From Oligoflexia bacterium (GTDB lineage: Bacteria; Bdellovibrionota; UBA1018; CAIPTA01), in NCBI GenBank assembly GCA_023954355.1, contig JAMLID010000028.1:1-40814 (forward strand): DNA of 40,814 bases. Reading direction: 5' to 3'. The notes below the pieces were generated by a model. It did no database searches, was not told where the DNA came from, and was given only the letters and a program-made list of their open reading frames with translations. Below are positions 25,016-35,414 of this stretch, one piece after another. The translations under genes and the position numbers were made by a program. Each line of letters starts with the position of its first letter. The first letter of the stretch is position 1.

Positions 25016-26541
25016 AGTGGCATATTTCCGTGTTTGCGTTGTGGGCGAACTTCGCGCTTATTTCTTGTAGCCTCCAAAGCAGAAGCTATTTTGCTGCGAC
25101 AGTCTTTTGCTTCGATTACTTCATCGACAAACCCAACAGATGCTGCTTGGTAAGGGTTGGCAAAAGTTTCTCGATATTCGTCTACGAGAGTTTTTGCTTC
25201 TTTTGGATTTTTTGCTAAACGGTCTCGATAAAGAATATTGATGGCACCTTCGGCCCCCATAACGGCGATTTCTGCTTGAGGTAAAGCAAAATTAAAATCT
25301 GCTCGAATATGTTTTGATGCCATCACGTCATAGGCACCGCCATAAGCTTTTCGTAAAATTAAAGTGATCTTTGGTACTGTTGCTTCAGCAAAAGCATATA
25401 GAAGCTTAGCACCTTGTGAGATGATTCCCCCATGTTCTTGATCAACACCAGGCAAAAATCCAGGTACATCTACCAACGTCAAGAGAGGAATATTAAAAGC
25501 ATCACAAAAGCGTACAAAGCGAGCCCCCTTTTTAGAGGCAGAAATATTTAAGCAACCAGCAAGTACCATTGGTTGATTGGCGACTATGCCTACAGCTTCA
25601 CCTTTGATACGCGCAAAACCTACAACAATATTTTGTGCGAAATTTTCATGAACTTCAAAAAAACTACCATCATCAATGATTTCGTTGATGACATTTTTCA
25701 CATCATAGGGAGACTGCGGTGAATCAGGAATGATTTTTAAAATTTCTTCAGAGTTTTTTTCTTTTTTCTCTGCGATTAGAGCAGGCGGTTTCTCGCGATT
25801 ATTTGAAGGCAGATAAGAGAGTAGTGATCTGATTTTGAAAAGAGCTTCTTTTTCGTTTGTAGCAATAAAGTGCGATACTCCGCTGATTTCTCCATGTGTA
25901 TGAGAGCCACCAAGCACTTCTTTTGTGACTTCTTCATGAGTAACAGTTTTAATTACATCTGGCCCAGTAACAAACATAAAGCTTGTGCTTTCTACCATGC
26001 AGATGAAGTCAGTGATGGCAGGTGAGTAGACGGCTCCCCCAGCACATGGGCCCATGATAGCTGATATTTGCGGAACAACTCCACTTGCTTGCACGTTACG
26101 CCAAAAAATTTCTGCGTATCCACCAAGTGCCTCTACGCCTTCTTGAATACGAGCACCGCCAGAGTCATTTAAACCCACAATAGGAGCGCCATTTTTAACG
26201 GCAAGATCCATTATTTTACAAATTTTTGCCGCATGAGCTGATGAGAGAGATCCACCAAAGACAGTAAAATCTTGAGAATAAACATATACGAGTCTACCGT
26301 CTACTTTGCCATAACCTGTAATGACTCCATCACCCAGTGGTTTATTTTTTTCCATACCAAAATTAGCGCAGCGATGTTCAACGAAGCGATCTACTTCTTG
26401 GAATGTATCTGGGTCAAAAAAAAGTTGTATTCTTTCTCTTGCAGAAAGTTTGCCTGCTTTATGTTGATTAGCTAAGCGGTCTTTTCCACCAGGAAACTCA
26501 CTTTGCTCGCGTTTTTGTTCTAGTTGCTTCAACGGATCCAT
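25012..26541 (-). CDS. pccB: Propionyl-CoA carboxylase, carboxyltransferase (beta) subunit
   Basis: 509 residues from the ATG at 26541; the frame runs back to 26595, but a GAGGTG ribosome-binding site just upstream of paired ATGs supports 26541 or 26544. It has two crotonase-fold halves: the N-terminal with YVYSQDFTVFGGSLS and GLNDSGGARIQEGV, the C-terminal with LVDVPGFLPGVDQEHGGII and KAYGGAYDVMASKH. These are typical of PccB/AccD5-type acyl-CoA carboxyltransferases. It transfers the carboxyl group from biotin to propionyl-CoA, giving (S)-methylmalonyl-CoA. It is first in a tightly coupled four-gene operon; a methylmalonyl-CoA epimerase and MeaB chaperone are not in the window. Confidence 0.94.
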   Translation of the reverse strand: MDPLKQLEQKREQSEFPGGKDRLANQHKAGKLSARERIQLFFDPDTFQEVDRFVEHRCANFGMEKNKPLGDGVITGYGKVDGRLVYVYSQDFTVFGGSLSSAHAAKICKIMDLAVKNGAPIVGLNDSGGARIQEGVEALGGYAEIFWRNVQASGVVPQISAIMGPCAGGAVYSPAITDFICMVESTSFMFVTGPDVIKTVTHEEVTKEVLGGSHTHGEISGVSHFIATNEKEALFKIRSLLSYLPSNNREKPPALIAEKKEKNSEEILKIIPDSPQSPYDVKNVINEIIDDGSFFEVHENFAQNIVVGFARIKGEAVGIVANQPMVLAGCLNISASKKGARFVRFCDAFNIPLLTLVDVPGFLPGVDQEHGGIISQGAKLLYAFAEATVPKITLILRKAYGGAYDVMASKHIRADFNFALPQAEIAVMGAEGAINILYRDRLAKNPKEAKTLVDEYRETFANPYQAASVGFVDEVIEAKDCRSKIASALEATRNKREVRPQRKHGNMPL

Positions 26542-26747
26542 CATCACCTCACAAGTCCTAAAAGATAGAGGAAAAACAAGAGAAAAGGTAGGCATGGAGC
26601 ATACTTAGAGATGACTTTTGGGTTCTTACGATGGAAATAAAAAATATTCAATAAAATCAATATGTTATTTTGTTTAAAATCTGGCCTTCGCGGGGCTCTT
26701 TTTCTTAAAATCAAGAACTAAGATACCGATATGTTTATGAGCACTTT

Positions 26748-28199
26748 ATGGTTAGGCTAATCGGCATATTTTTTCTTTTTTTAGCTCCCACTTATGGGGT
26801 TTCGAATACTAATGAGATAGATCCAAATTGTTCTACGAATTTTGCTTCGCTTGATCCTGGAGCACGTTCTTATGTGCGAAATAGTTTTTTAAACGCAACT
26901 TTTCCAAACTTTAAAATTAATCAATTAAACCAATTGGGCAAAAGAACTTATTGGTGGAGACTCGGCAAAAAGAAGGCAACAGAAGAATTACAGAATTTAA
27001 AAGACGTTAAAATAAAAGAAGTGATGCATTTTGAAACTATCGAAATTAAAGCTAGTGCCAAAGCGAAGCGATCGAAAAAAATTACCACGTTAAGTAGATC
27101 GAGTAAGGCATCGGTGAATCAGCTTTTTGATGCACTTTTAGAGGGTAGAGTGCGAATGGGAGAAATTCCCAGAAGTTTAGCGGTAGACTGGAGAGAGTGG
27201 TTGAAGGCTAAAAATGGAGGGCAACCTTATCCTATGGTTGATGATCCAGACTTCATTAGAGATTTAATTGAAAGCTCTAATGATGTGGATGCCACCATGG
27301 CAGATTTATTTAACTACCAATATCTTGTTTTTTTAAATGAAGCTAAGGGATTAAATGTGAGAAATGTTGATGAAGCAATGAAGGCGTATCCCGCAGGTTT
27401 TGTTCGTGAACTTTCTCGTGCTGCTTTAAGGCCACTTAAGAAAACGAAGCAGATTTTTTACGGAGCTGCTATGGCAGTATTAATAGGTTCTACAGCGTTT
27501 GATGTTGTTCATTCAGCTGTGGCTCCTGTGCTTGATCCAATCAAAGAGCTTTTAAATGGGTTTACAAAATCTGCTTCTGAGACAATTGTTGATACCGCAA
27601 AGGTGCAATACACAACTAAATTTCAAGAGGGAAAAGAAAAGTATAGCGAAACAATAAAAGAGCTAACCGACAGAAATTTAAAATTTCTTCAAACGAGTAT
27701 GGATGGTTTGTCTAGGTTAGAGGCGAAAAGTGTTATTGATAACCACCAAACCTATGTCTCTAGTATCTTGCCGAAATTTTCTCCTGTGATTGATGCCGCT
27801 GATAAAGAGTTTAATAAAAAATGGGAGGCTCTTTTAGAGGGCATGAGAGATCGATTAGCCACCACACGATTACTGCATTCCACGAACAAGATTGCTCTCG
27901 AAAATATTGAATCAAGAATTAAGCAACGTGGCACAAAACCAACGAATGAAGAAATAGATGCTATGGCATCATACACTAGAATAATACGTGATGCAGAAAA
28001 GCAACTAGCTATAGGAATAGGTGCATGGGCGTTTTACAAATCAACTTTGAGTAGTGAATCGAAATTAGATTCTTCACTACATGATAGTTATAAAATTTTA
28101 TACGAAGAATATGTTAGCTATATGGATCTAGACGTTTTAAAGCGAGAACTAGCTGGTAACTTACGTAGACATATAGATGTTCTAGCGCAGTATCAATAA
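26748..28199 (+). CDS. Large exported helical protein of unknown function
   Basis: A 483-residue protein with a short signal peptide (MVRLIGIFFLFLAPTYG). The mature part is mostly charged and helical, with predicted coiled-coil-like runs at about 290-400 (KFQEGKEKYSETIKELTDRN, KEFNKKWEALLEGMRDRL). A hydrophobic stretch near 237-262 (IFYGAAMAVLIGSTAFDVV) could be a membrane segment or buried helix. It has one cysteine in the mature N-terminus. I recognise no family. It is monocistronic, divergent from the pcc operon and convergent with the AgmX-type lipoprotein gene, with 7 bases of 3' overlap. It could be an envelope or secreted factor; no more can be said. Confidence 0.75.
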   Translation: MVRLIGIFFLFLAPTYGVSNTNEIDPNCSTNFASLDPGARSYVRNSFLNATFPNFKINQLNQLGKRTYWWRLGKKKATEELQNLKDVKIKEVMHFETIEIKASAKAKRSKKITTLSRSSKASVNQLFDALLEGRVRMGEIPRSLAVDWREWLKAKNGGQPYPMVDDPDFIRDLIESSNDVDATMADLFNYQYLVFLNEAKGLNVRNVDEAMKAYPAGFVRELSRAALRPLKKTKQIFYGAAMAVLIGSTAFDVVHSAVAPVLDPIKELLNGFTKSASETIVDTAKVQYTTKFQEGKEKYSETIKELTDRNLKFLQTSMDGLSRLEAKSVIDNHQTYVSSILPKFSPVIDAADKEFNKKWEALLEGMRDRLATTRLLHSTNKIALENIESRIKQRGTKPTNEEIDAMASYTRIIRDAEKQLAIGIGAWAFYKSTLSSESKLDSSLHDSYKILYEEYVSYMDLDVLKRELAGNLRRHIDVLAQYQ

Positions 28200-28591
28200 T
28201 CAAAAGGCAGAGTGATGACTGGTTGTTGCCCTTTTGGGGGTTTTGCAAACCGTAGTCGCATAAGTTGAGCCCTCATACAGCGCTCTTCAGCTTTTGATGA
28301 AAACTTACCTTCTAAAACTTTCACGCCTCTTACATTACCGTTTTGATAAAGCTGCATTTCTATTAAGAGTCGAGTATTGCCTCTCTTTTTACCTAAGCAG
28401 CGTTCAAATTGATTCAGGCGCTTATAGATTACAGATTTAACGTTACAAGAACCCCATTCTTGAGCAAGTTCGGGATTTTCTAAACACTCATCTGTATGCT
28501 TTTGCTCTTTAGCAAGTTCGTCATTTTCTACTGAGCTGCTTCCTGCACATGAAGCTAAAAAAACAATCGATAGCAAAGCGATGAGTTTCAT
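28193..28591 (-). CDS. Small lipoprotein with AgmX/PglI C-terminal-like domain
   Basis: 132 residues from the ATG at 28591, with AGGAGAG six bases upstream; the frame continues upstream into the next gene but the lipobox fixes the start. The signal peptide is MKLIALLSIVFLASC with C15 lipidated. The C-terminal about 85 residues contain CLGKKRGNTRLLIEMQLYQNG followed by GKFSSKAEERCMRAQLMRLRFAKP, the pattern of the AgmX/PglI C-terminal domain, related to TonB C-termini and known from motility and envelope proteins of myxobacteria and relatives. It is probably a periplasmic-facing lipoprotein. It follows the kynurenine-formamidase-like gene by 19 bases and may be co-transcribed. Confidence 0.78.
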   Translation of the reverse strand: MKLIALLSIVFLASCAGSSSVENDELAKEQKHTDECLENPELAQEWGSCNVKSVIYKRLNQFERCLGKKRGNTRLLIEMQLYQNGNVRGVKVLEGKFSSKAEERCMRAQLMRLRFAKPPKGQQPVITLPFDY

Positions 28592-28610
28592 TTTTCTCTC
28601 CTGTAAAGAT

Positions 28611-29230
28611 TTAGATTTCTCTAAGAATAGCACGAACAGGCGATGCATCGGCATTCTTAATTTTCAGTGGCAGTGAAATTAATTCATAGAGACCTGCATT
28701 TACCTGGGAAAGATCAATGCCCTCTAAGATAGACATATTCCGTGTATAGATTGCTTGGTGTGCCTCTAATGTTTTTGAATCATGTGGATCAACACTAGGA
28801 GTGTCGATTCCAATTAGATGCACTTCTTGATCAGATAGCCAGTGGATCAAGTCTGAGTCAATTGAATTAAATGGAGTAGACCATTTGTAAGGGTTCGGAA
28901 AAGACATAGTCTTGAAAAGAACTTTTTTCGCAAGAACCTTATCTTTGAAATCGGCTTTGGTGATTCTTTTTGATGGATCAATGGAGAGTTCAATTACTTG
29001 GCAAGGGCCTATGTATCGCTCTAAGTTTACTGATGCGATATCAAGACCATCTTTATGGTAGTGCGAGGGGGCATCTGTATGTGCTCCAATGTGTAGAGTA
29101 GTTTCAATAGAAGAAAGTTCTAAGTGGTTGCCATTGCTAAAGCTTAGAGCTACGGATCGCGAAAACTCTTTGTCGCCAGGAAAAACGGCCGTTTCTTTTG
29201 CGATTATCGGGCTGATATCAAAAATTTTTT

Positions 29231-29234
<4 letters not shown>
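28611..29234 (-). CDS. Cyclase/kynurenine formamidase-like metal hydrolase
   Basis: A 207-residue member of the cyclase/KynB family. The metal-binding signature HIGAHTDAPSHYH gives H48, H52, D54 and H58, and GIDTPSVDPHDS is the second conserved block. KynB hydrolyses N-formylkynurenine to kynurenine in tryptophan breakdown; other family members act as isatin hydrolases or arylformamidases. Its start overlaps the stop of the LigB-RidA fusion gene as ATGA, so it belongs to the same operon. The aminomuconate-type neighbours make a kynurenine-pathway role plausible, though opening or amide cleavage of another intermediate is also possible. Confidence 0.87.
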
Positions 29235-31886
<2,652 letters not shown>

Positions 31887-31898
31887 AGTTTTCTCCTT

Positions 31899-33341
31899 TT
31901 AAATTTTTATACAAATGGTTTTTGTGTCTGTGAAAAATTCCAAAGAATATTCTCCGCCTTCTTTTCCAAGACCAGATTGCTTTAGGCCGCCAAAGGGCAT
32001 AGATAGATCACGAACCATCCATGAGTTAACCCATGTTGTGCCGACATTTAATTTCTGCGCAACTCTATGAGCGCGGCTCAGGTCTTTTGTCCATACGGTG
32101 GCAGAAAGTCCATACTCGCTATCATTAGCAAGTTCTATGGCCTCTTCTTCAGTTTTAAAGCTAGATACTGTAACTACTGGGCCAAAAATTTCTTCGCGCA
32201 ATACTCGTGAGTTCTTTGGAAGTCCAGTGATGACCGTGGGCTGATAAAAATAACCATCTGAAAAAGGGGACTCTAACTTAGGACGACTGCCTCCACAAAG
32301 AATAGTGCCGCCATCTTTTACCGCTAGAGCCACATAAGATTCTATTTTTTCTCTATGCTCTTTGCTAACTAGAGCACCCATTTGTGTTTCTTTTGCCTCT
32401 GGATCACCAATTTTTAGAAGAGAAACGGTACGAACAAATTTTTCTAAAAATTTTTCTAAAACTTCTTCTTGCACATAAATGCGTGAGCTACATAAGCAGA
32501 TTTCGCCTTGGTTTTGAAACGAAGAGCGAACGGATTGTATGGCGGCTTCAGAAAGGTCACTATCAGAGAATATGAGAGCTGCGTTTTTTCCTCCAAGCTC
32601 TAGGCTTGTCTTTTTTATTTTTGGCACGCTTGCTTCTAAGATTTTTTTTCCTGTTGAGGTTCCCCCAGTAAAAGAAATGAGAGGAATCTCTGGGTGCTCA
32701 GCAATGGCTTGCCCAACCTCAGAGCCTAATCCAAATAAAATATTTACCACTCCATGAGGGAGGCCAGCTTCGTTTAAAAGGTCGCCTAAAAGATAAGCTG
32801 TTACTGGTGTGATTTCTGAAGGCTTACAAACAACGGTATTCCCAGCAGCAATAGCGGGAGCAATTTTCCATGTGAGTAAATATAATGGTAAGTTCCAGGG
32901 AGAAATTAATCCTGCTACACCAATGGGTTTTCGAAACGTATAACTTAAGGCGCTCGCATCAGCCTTAGGCCGCGCACTTTCTTGCGTATGTAGTATAAGG
33001 CTTGCAAAGTAGCGAAAGTTTGCAATCGCTCTAGGAATTTCGATTTCTTTTGCTAGGTGATAAGGTTTTCCTTGGTCTTTGGACTCTGCACGTGCAAGCT
33101 CTTCAAGTGACTGCTCAAGGCGTTCGGCGATTTTAAAAAGTGCTTGTGATCTTTGTTCTGGTGTACGAGCAGACCACCAAGGATAAATAGCTTTAGCCGC
33201 TTGAACAGCTTCATCTACGTCTGATTTATTAGAGGCCGCAATTTGGCCAACGATTTTGGCGGTTGCAGGCTCGTAAAGAGGAATCGTTTTCTTGCTCTTT
33301 GCTTCTTGATAGTGGCCGTTAATAAAATTTTTAATTTCCAT
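31899..33341 (-). CDS. Aldehyde dehydrogenase, 2-aminomuconic semialdehyde dehydrogenase-like
   Basis: 480 residues from the ATG at 33341; upstream codons in frame overlap the asparaginase gene and are unlikely to be used. Standard ALDH motifs are present: N150 in SPWNLP, FTGGTSTGK, general base E248 in LELGGKN, and catalytic C282 in NQGEICLCSSRIYV. The last segment closely follows ALDH8A1 and bacterial AmnC/NbaE, enzymes that oxidise 2-aminomuconic semialdehyde to 2-aminomuconate with NAD+. The operon provides the ring-cleaving dioxygenase before this step and the aminomuconate deaminase after it. Betaine-aldehyde or other ALDHs share the general motifs, so the substrate rests on context and the ICLC signature. 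Confidence 0.88.
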   Translation of the reverse strand: MEIKNFINGHYQEAKSKKTIPLYEPATAKIVGQIAASNKSDVDEAVQAAKAIYPWWSARTPEQRSQALFKIAERLEQSLEELARAESKDQGKPYHLAKEIEIPRAIANFRYFASLILHTQESARPKADASALSYTFRKPIGVAGLISPWNLPLYLLTWKIAPAIAAGNTVVCKPSEITPVTAYLLGDLLNEAGLPHGVVNILFGLGSEVGQAIAEHPEIPLISFTGGTSTGKKILEASVPKIKKTSLELGGKNAALIFSDSDLSEAAIQSVRSSFQNQGEICLCSSRIYVQEEVLEKFLEKFVRTVSLLKIGDPEAKETQMGALVSKEHREKIESYVALAVKDGGTILCGGSRPKLESPFSDGYFYQPTVITGLPKNSRVLREEIFGPVVTVSSFKTEEEAIELANDSEYGLSATVWTKDLSRAHRVAQKLNVGTTWVNSWMVRDLSMPFGGLKQSGLGKEGGEYSLEFFTDTKTICIKI

Positions 33342-33343
33342 TT

Positions 33344-34369
33344 TTACATAAACTCCGTAGGAGAAAAATGCCAACGATCTCTGTCAGGATCCCAGTCGTC
33401 CCAGGGTTGAATAGATTTAATTTTTTCTCGATATCTAGGGGGAATACAATCTTCTACGATATAGGCTTTTTGTCGCTCGAGCGGATAAGGATTTCGAAAG
33501 TCGAATCCAAGAACACCTAAGACGAATCGAGAAACATACCATGAGGCACGCATATCCCAGCCATGAGCAACCTTAATGACTACGCCCAAACCATCAGGAA
33601 AATCAGGGTGCTCAATTGCCATTCCTAGAAGACCATCGGCACCTTCTTTAGCTATTACTTTACCTTGGCAAGATTTCATAATGGTTGAATCGAGTCGATT
33701 AAATCCACCAACTAAATCTGGGTGTCGAATCATTGCTTCCCATACCCAATCATTATTTTTTTTCGTAACTAGGTCAGCATATAATTTTGCTAGTTCAACT
33801 GTTGTCATCGACATTGTTGGTAAGCCACAACCATCTTTAGCAATGACTTTTGGTTGCCAGTCAGAACCGAGTACACCTTGTACTTGTTTTAAGTAGGCTT
33901 GAAAAAATTCATGGTGTGGCCAAACATAACCCACACGAGACCAGCCCTTTTTTTTGCAACCAGCAAGAATGGCTGCATGTTCTCCCGAGCAGGAGTGGTA
34001 GAGTCTGCGCGGTCTACGTTTTTGTTCTCCAAACTGCATTAACGGTAAAGAAAGAGGTGTTTGCACAAGGCCGATTTCACTCTCAGAGAGAATCGAGCGC
34101 ACAACCCGTAAATGCTCTGTATCTCCATTATGAGATGATACGGCTATGGCTTTTTGATCCCAGCTTAGGTCTTCTAGCTCATGGCTAAAAACCTTTACCA
34201 TATAAGGCTTCATCATCGAGCGCCCATAGCAAAGCACATTACCACCAAAAGAATGGATTAGTTTTTTTCCTGAAACCCAAGCGATAGAGCCATGAATGGT
34301 ACACTCAGCTACACCATTTCTTCGGTAGTCTACAAGTGGTACCCAATGTTCTTGTGAGTCAATAGACAT
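33344..34369 (-). CDS. Type II (Rhizobium-type) L-asparaginase family protein
   Basis: A 341-residue member of the asparaginase II family (AnsA/ReAV type), distinct from E. coli-type asparaginases. Signatures are RSMMKP, VSSHNGDTEHL, YHSCSGEHAAIL, KDGCGLPTM, and GKVIAKEGADGLLGMA, including the conserved Ser, Lys and Cys residues that form the active site. The family hydrolyses L-asparagine to aspartate and ammonia in the cytoplasm. It is the first gene of the operon encoding aminomuconate-type catabolism, so it may instead, or also, act on an amide intermediate. It has a strong promoter but no ribosome-binding site, with the predicted transcript starting at the ATG. Confidence 0.9.
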   Translation of the reverse strand: MSIDSQEHWVPLVDYRRNGVAECTIHGSIAWVSGKKLIHSFGGNVLCYGRSMMKPYMVKVFSHELEDLSWDQKAIAVSSHNGDTEHLRVVRSILSESEIGLVQTPLSLPLMQFGEQKRRPRRLYHSCSGEHAAILAGCKKKGWSRVGYVWPHHEFFQAYLKQVQGVLGSDWQPKVIAKDGCGLPTMSMTTVELAKLYADLVTKKNNDWVWEAMIRHPDLVGGFNRLDSTIMKSCQGKVIAKEGADGLLGMAIEHPDFPDGLGVVIKVAHGWDMRASWYVSRFVLGVLGFDFRNPYPLERQKAYIVEDCIPPRYREKIKSIQPWDDWDPDRDRWHFSPTEFM

Positions 34370-34375
34370 GGACGA

Positions 34376-34404
34376 ACTATATTCGTTCTAAAGAAGTTTC
34401 TCAA
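34376..34404 (-). promoter_or_regulatory. Strong sigma70-type promoter giving a leaderless asparaginase mRNA
   Basis: TTGAGA (34404-34399) and TATAGT (34381-34376) each match five of six consensus bases and are 17 apart. Only six bases (TCGTCC) separate the -10 box from the ATG at 34369, so the expected start of transcription is the A of the ATG. No Shine-Dalgarno sequence is present. Confidence 0.6.
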
Positions 34405-34413
34405 TTCTAGGCA

Positions 34414-34450
34414 TAAAAAAAGCACCGCCAAAGAGCGATGCTTTTGTTTT
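34414..34450 (-). terminator. Rho-independent terminator of the nuclease gene
   Basis: On the minus strand, GCATCGC pairs with GCGGTGC (one T-G wobble) around TCTTTG, preceded by A-rich sequence and followed by seven T. It lies just after the thermonuclease stop and before the asparaginase promoter, separating the units. Confidence 0.82.
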
Positions 34451-34464
34451 TTACGTTGGTTTTT

Positions 34465-35163
34465 TTAATCCACGCGATGATAGGGCGCAGGAAGTGGCTT
34501 ATTGGGAGAGAAGAATACGCGATTAAAGAAATCTACTCTTTCTTGATTCTCTGGGCCATATACCTCTTTTGTATGAATATTTCCTACAAGAGAGGTTGGT
34601 GTGCGACCAGAAACCCTTCTACGAAATTCATAGGGGAGTTCGGTATTTTCAGAAAACATACCTTTACGTGATTGGTATGCTTTTTTCGCCATATTTCCGA
34701 TTTTTTCGCAATGATCAACTGATGGATATAGGCAGTAATTTGCTGCAAGGCCTTCAGAAGCTAGGGCTGAGTTGATATGGAGATTGCCTTTGAATACGTG
34801 AGCAAGTGCACGTCCATAACTATCACAAATGCTTGGGCTTAGTTCTAGGCGTACTTGGGTTCCGGCAGGTAATTGCTTAGATGTGTATTCTGCTGCAAGG
34901 TCTCCCCACTTGCCTTGGGTTTGCCCCATGAAGTGTGTTTCTGGAGTATCAATACCAATCAAGCGAACAGAATAATTTTCATTTTTCCATTTCACTAAAA
35001 TAGTGTCTCCATCGTAACTAGAAACAACCGTGGCCATTGGCCCTATGGGCTTATCTTTTTGACACTTGGCTCGTTCAGGTTGAGGCTGAGTGTCATTCGT
35101 TTCTATTTTTGCGTATGCGTTATAGCTGAATACAATAGCGAGTGCTAAGAGTATGTGTTTCAT
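34465..35163 (-). CDS. Exported thermonuclease (staphylococcal nuclease family)
   Basis: A 232-residue secreted nuclease. A signal peptide (MKHILLALAIVFSYNAYA) is followed by a linker and the SNase core. Catalytic and Ca2+ residues correspond to the staphylococcal set: D51/D53 in YDGDT, R67 in VRLIGIDTPET with D72 and E75, and R118 in YGRALAHVF. The C-terminal about 70 residues extend beyond the core, with a basic RRRVSGRTP. The enzyme would cut DNA and RNA in the periplasm or prey, a fitting role for a predator that degrades host nucleic acid. GGAGGGG lies six bases upstream of the ATG. It is monocistronic, with its own terminator. Confidence 0.93.
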   Translation of the reverse strand: MKHILLALAIVFSYNAYAKIETNDTQPQPERAKCQKDKPIGPMATVVSSYDGDTILVKWKNENYSVRLIGIDTPETHFMGQTQGKWGDLAAEYTSKQLPAGTQVRLELSPSICDSYGRALAHVFKGNLHINSALASEGLAANYCLYPSVDHCEKIGNMAKKAYQSRKGMFSENTELPYEFRRRVSGRTPTSLVGNIHTKEVYGPENQERVDFFNRVFFSPNKPLPAPYHRVD

Positions 35164-35359
35164 TTGGACCCCTCCATGATTGACTTATAGGTATCGTGAG
35201 ACAGAAAAATTGATTTGAGAAGAAAAAATTCGTTAGGAATTTATTTGGAGAGTTTTTTAGAGAGAATTCTTTCTTTGAAAGTTATGCCGAGAAAAAAACA
35301 AAAATTGTCCGTTGCTCTTTTTTTCTGGGCCGGCTATTCTTCGCTTTCTTGATTTTTTT

Positions 35360-35396
35360 AAAAAAAGCCTCACTAAATTCTAGCGAGGCTTTTTTT
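35360..35396. terminator. Bidirectional rho-independent terminator after the amidohydrolase gene
   Basis: AAAAAAAGCCTC (35360-35371) and GAGGCTTTTTTT (35385-35396) form a perfect 12-base stem around a 13-base loop, with A and T runs on both sides. It ends the minus-strand amidohydrolase transcript and could also stop plus-strand transcription from the gap at 35164-35359. Confidence 0.88.
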
Positions 35397-35414
35397 ATTT
35401 TCTTTTAAGAGTGC

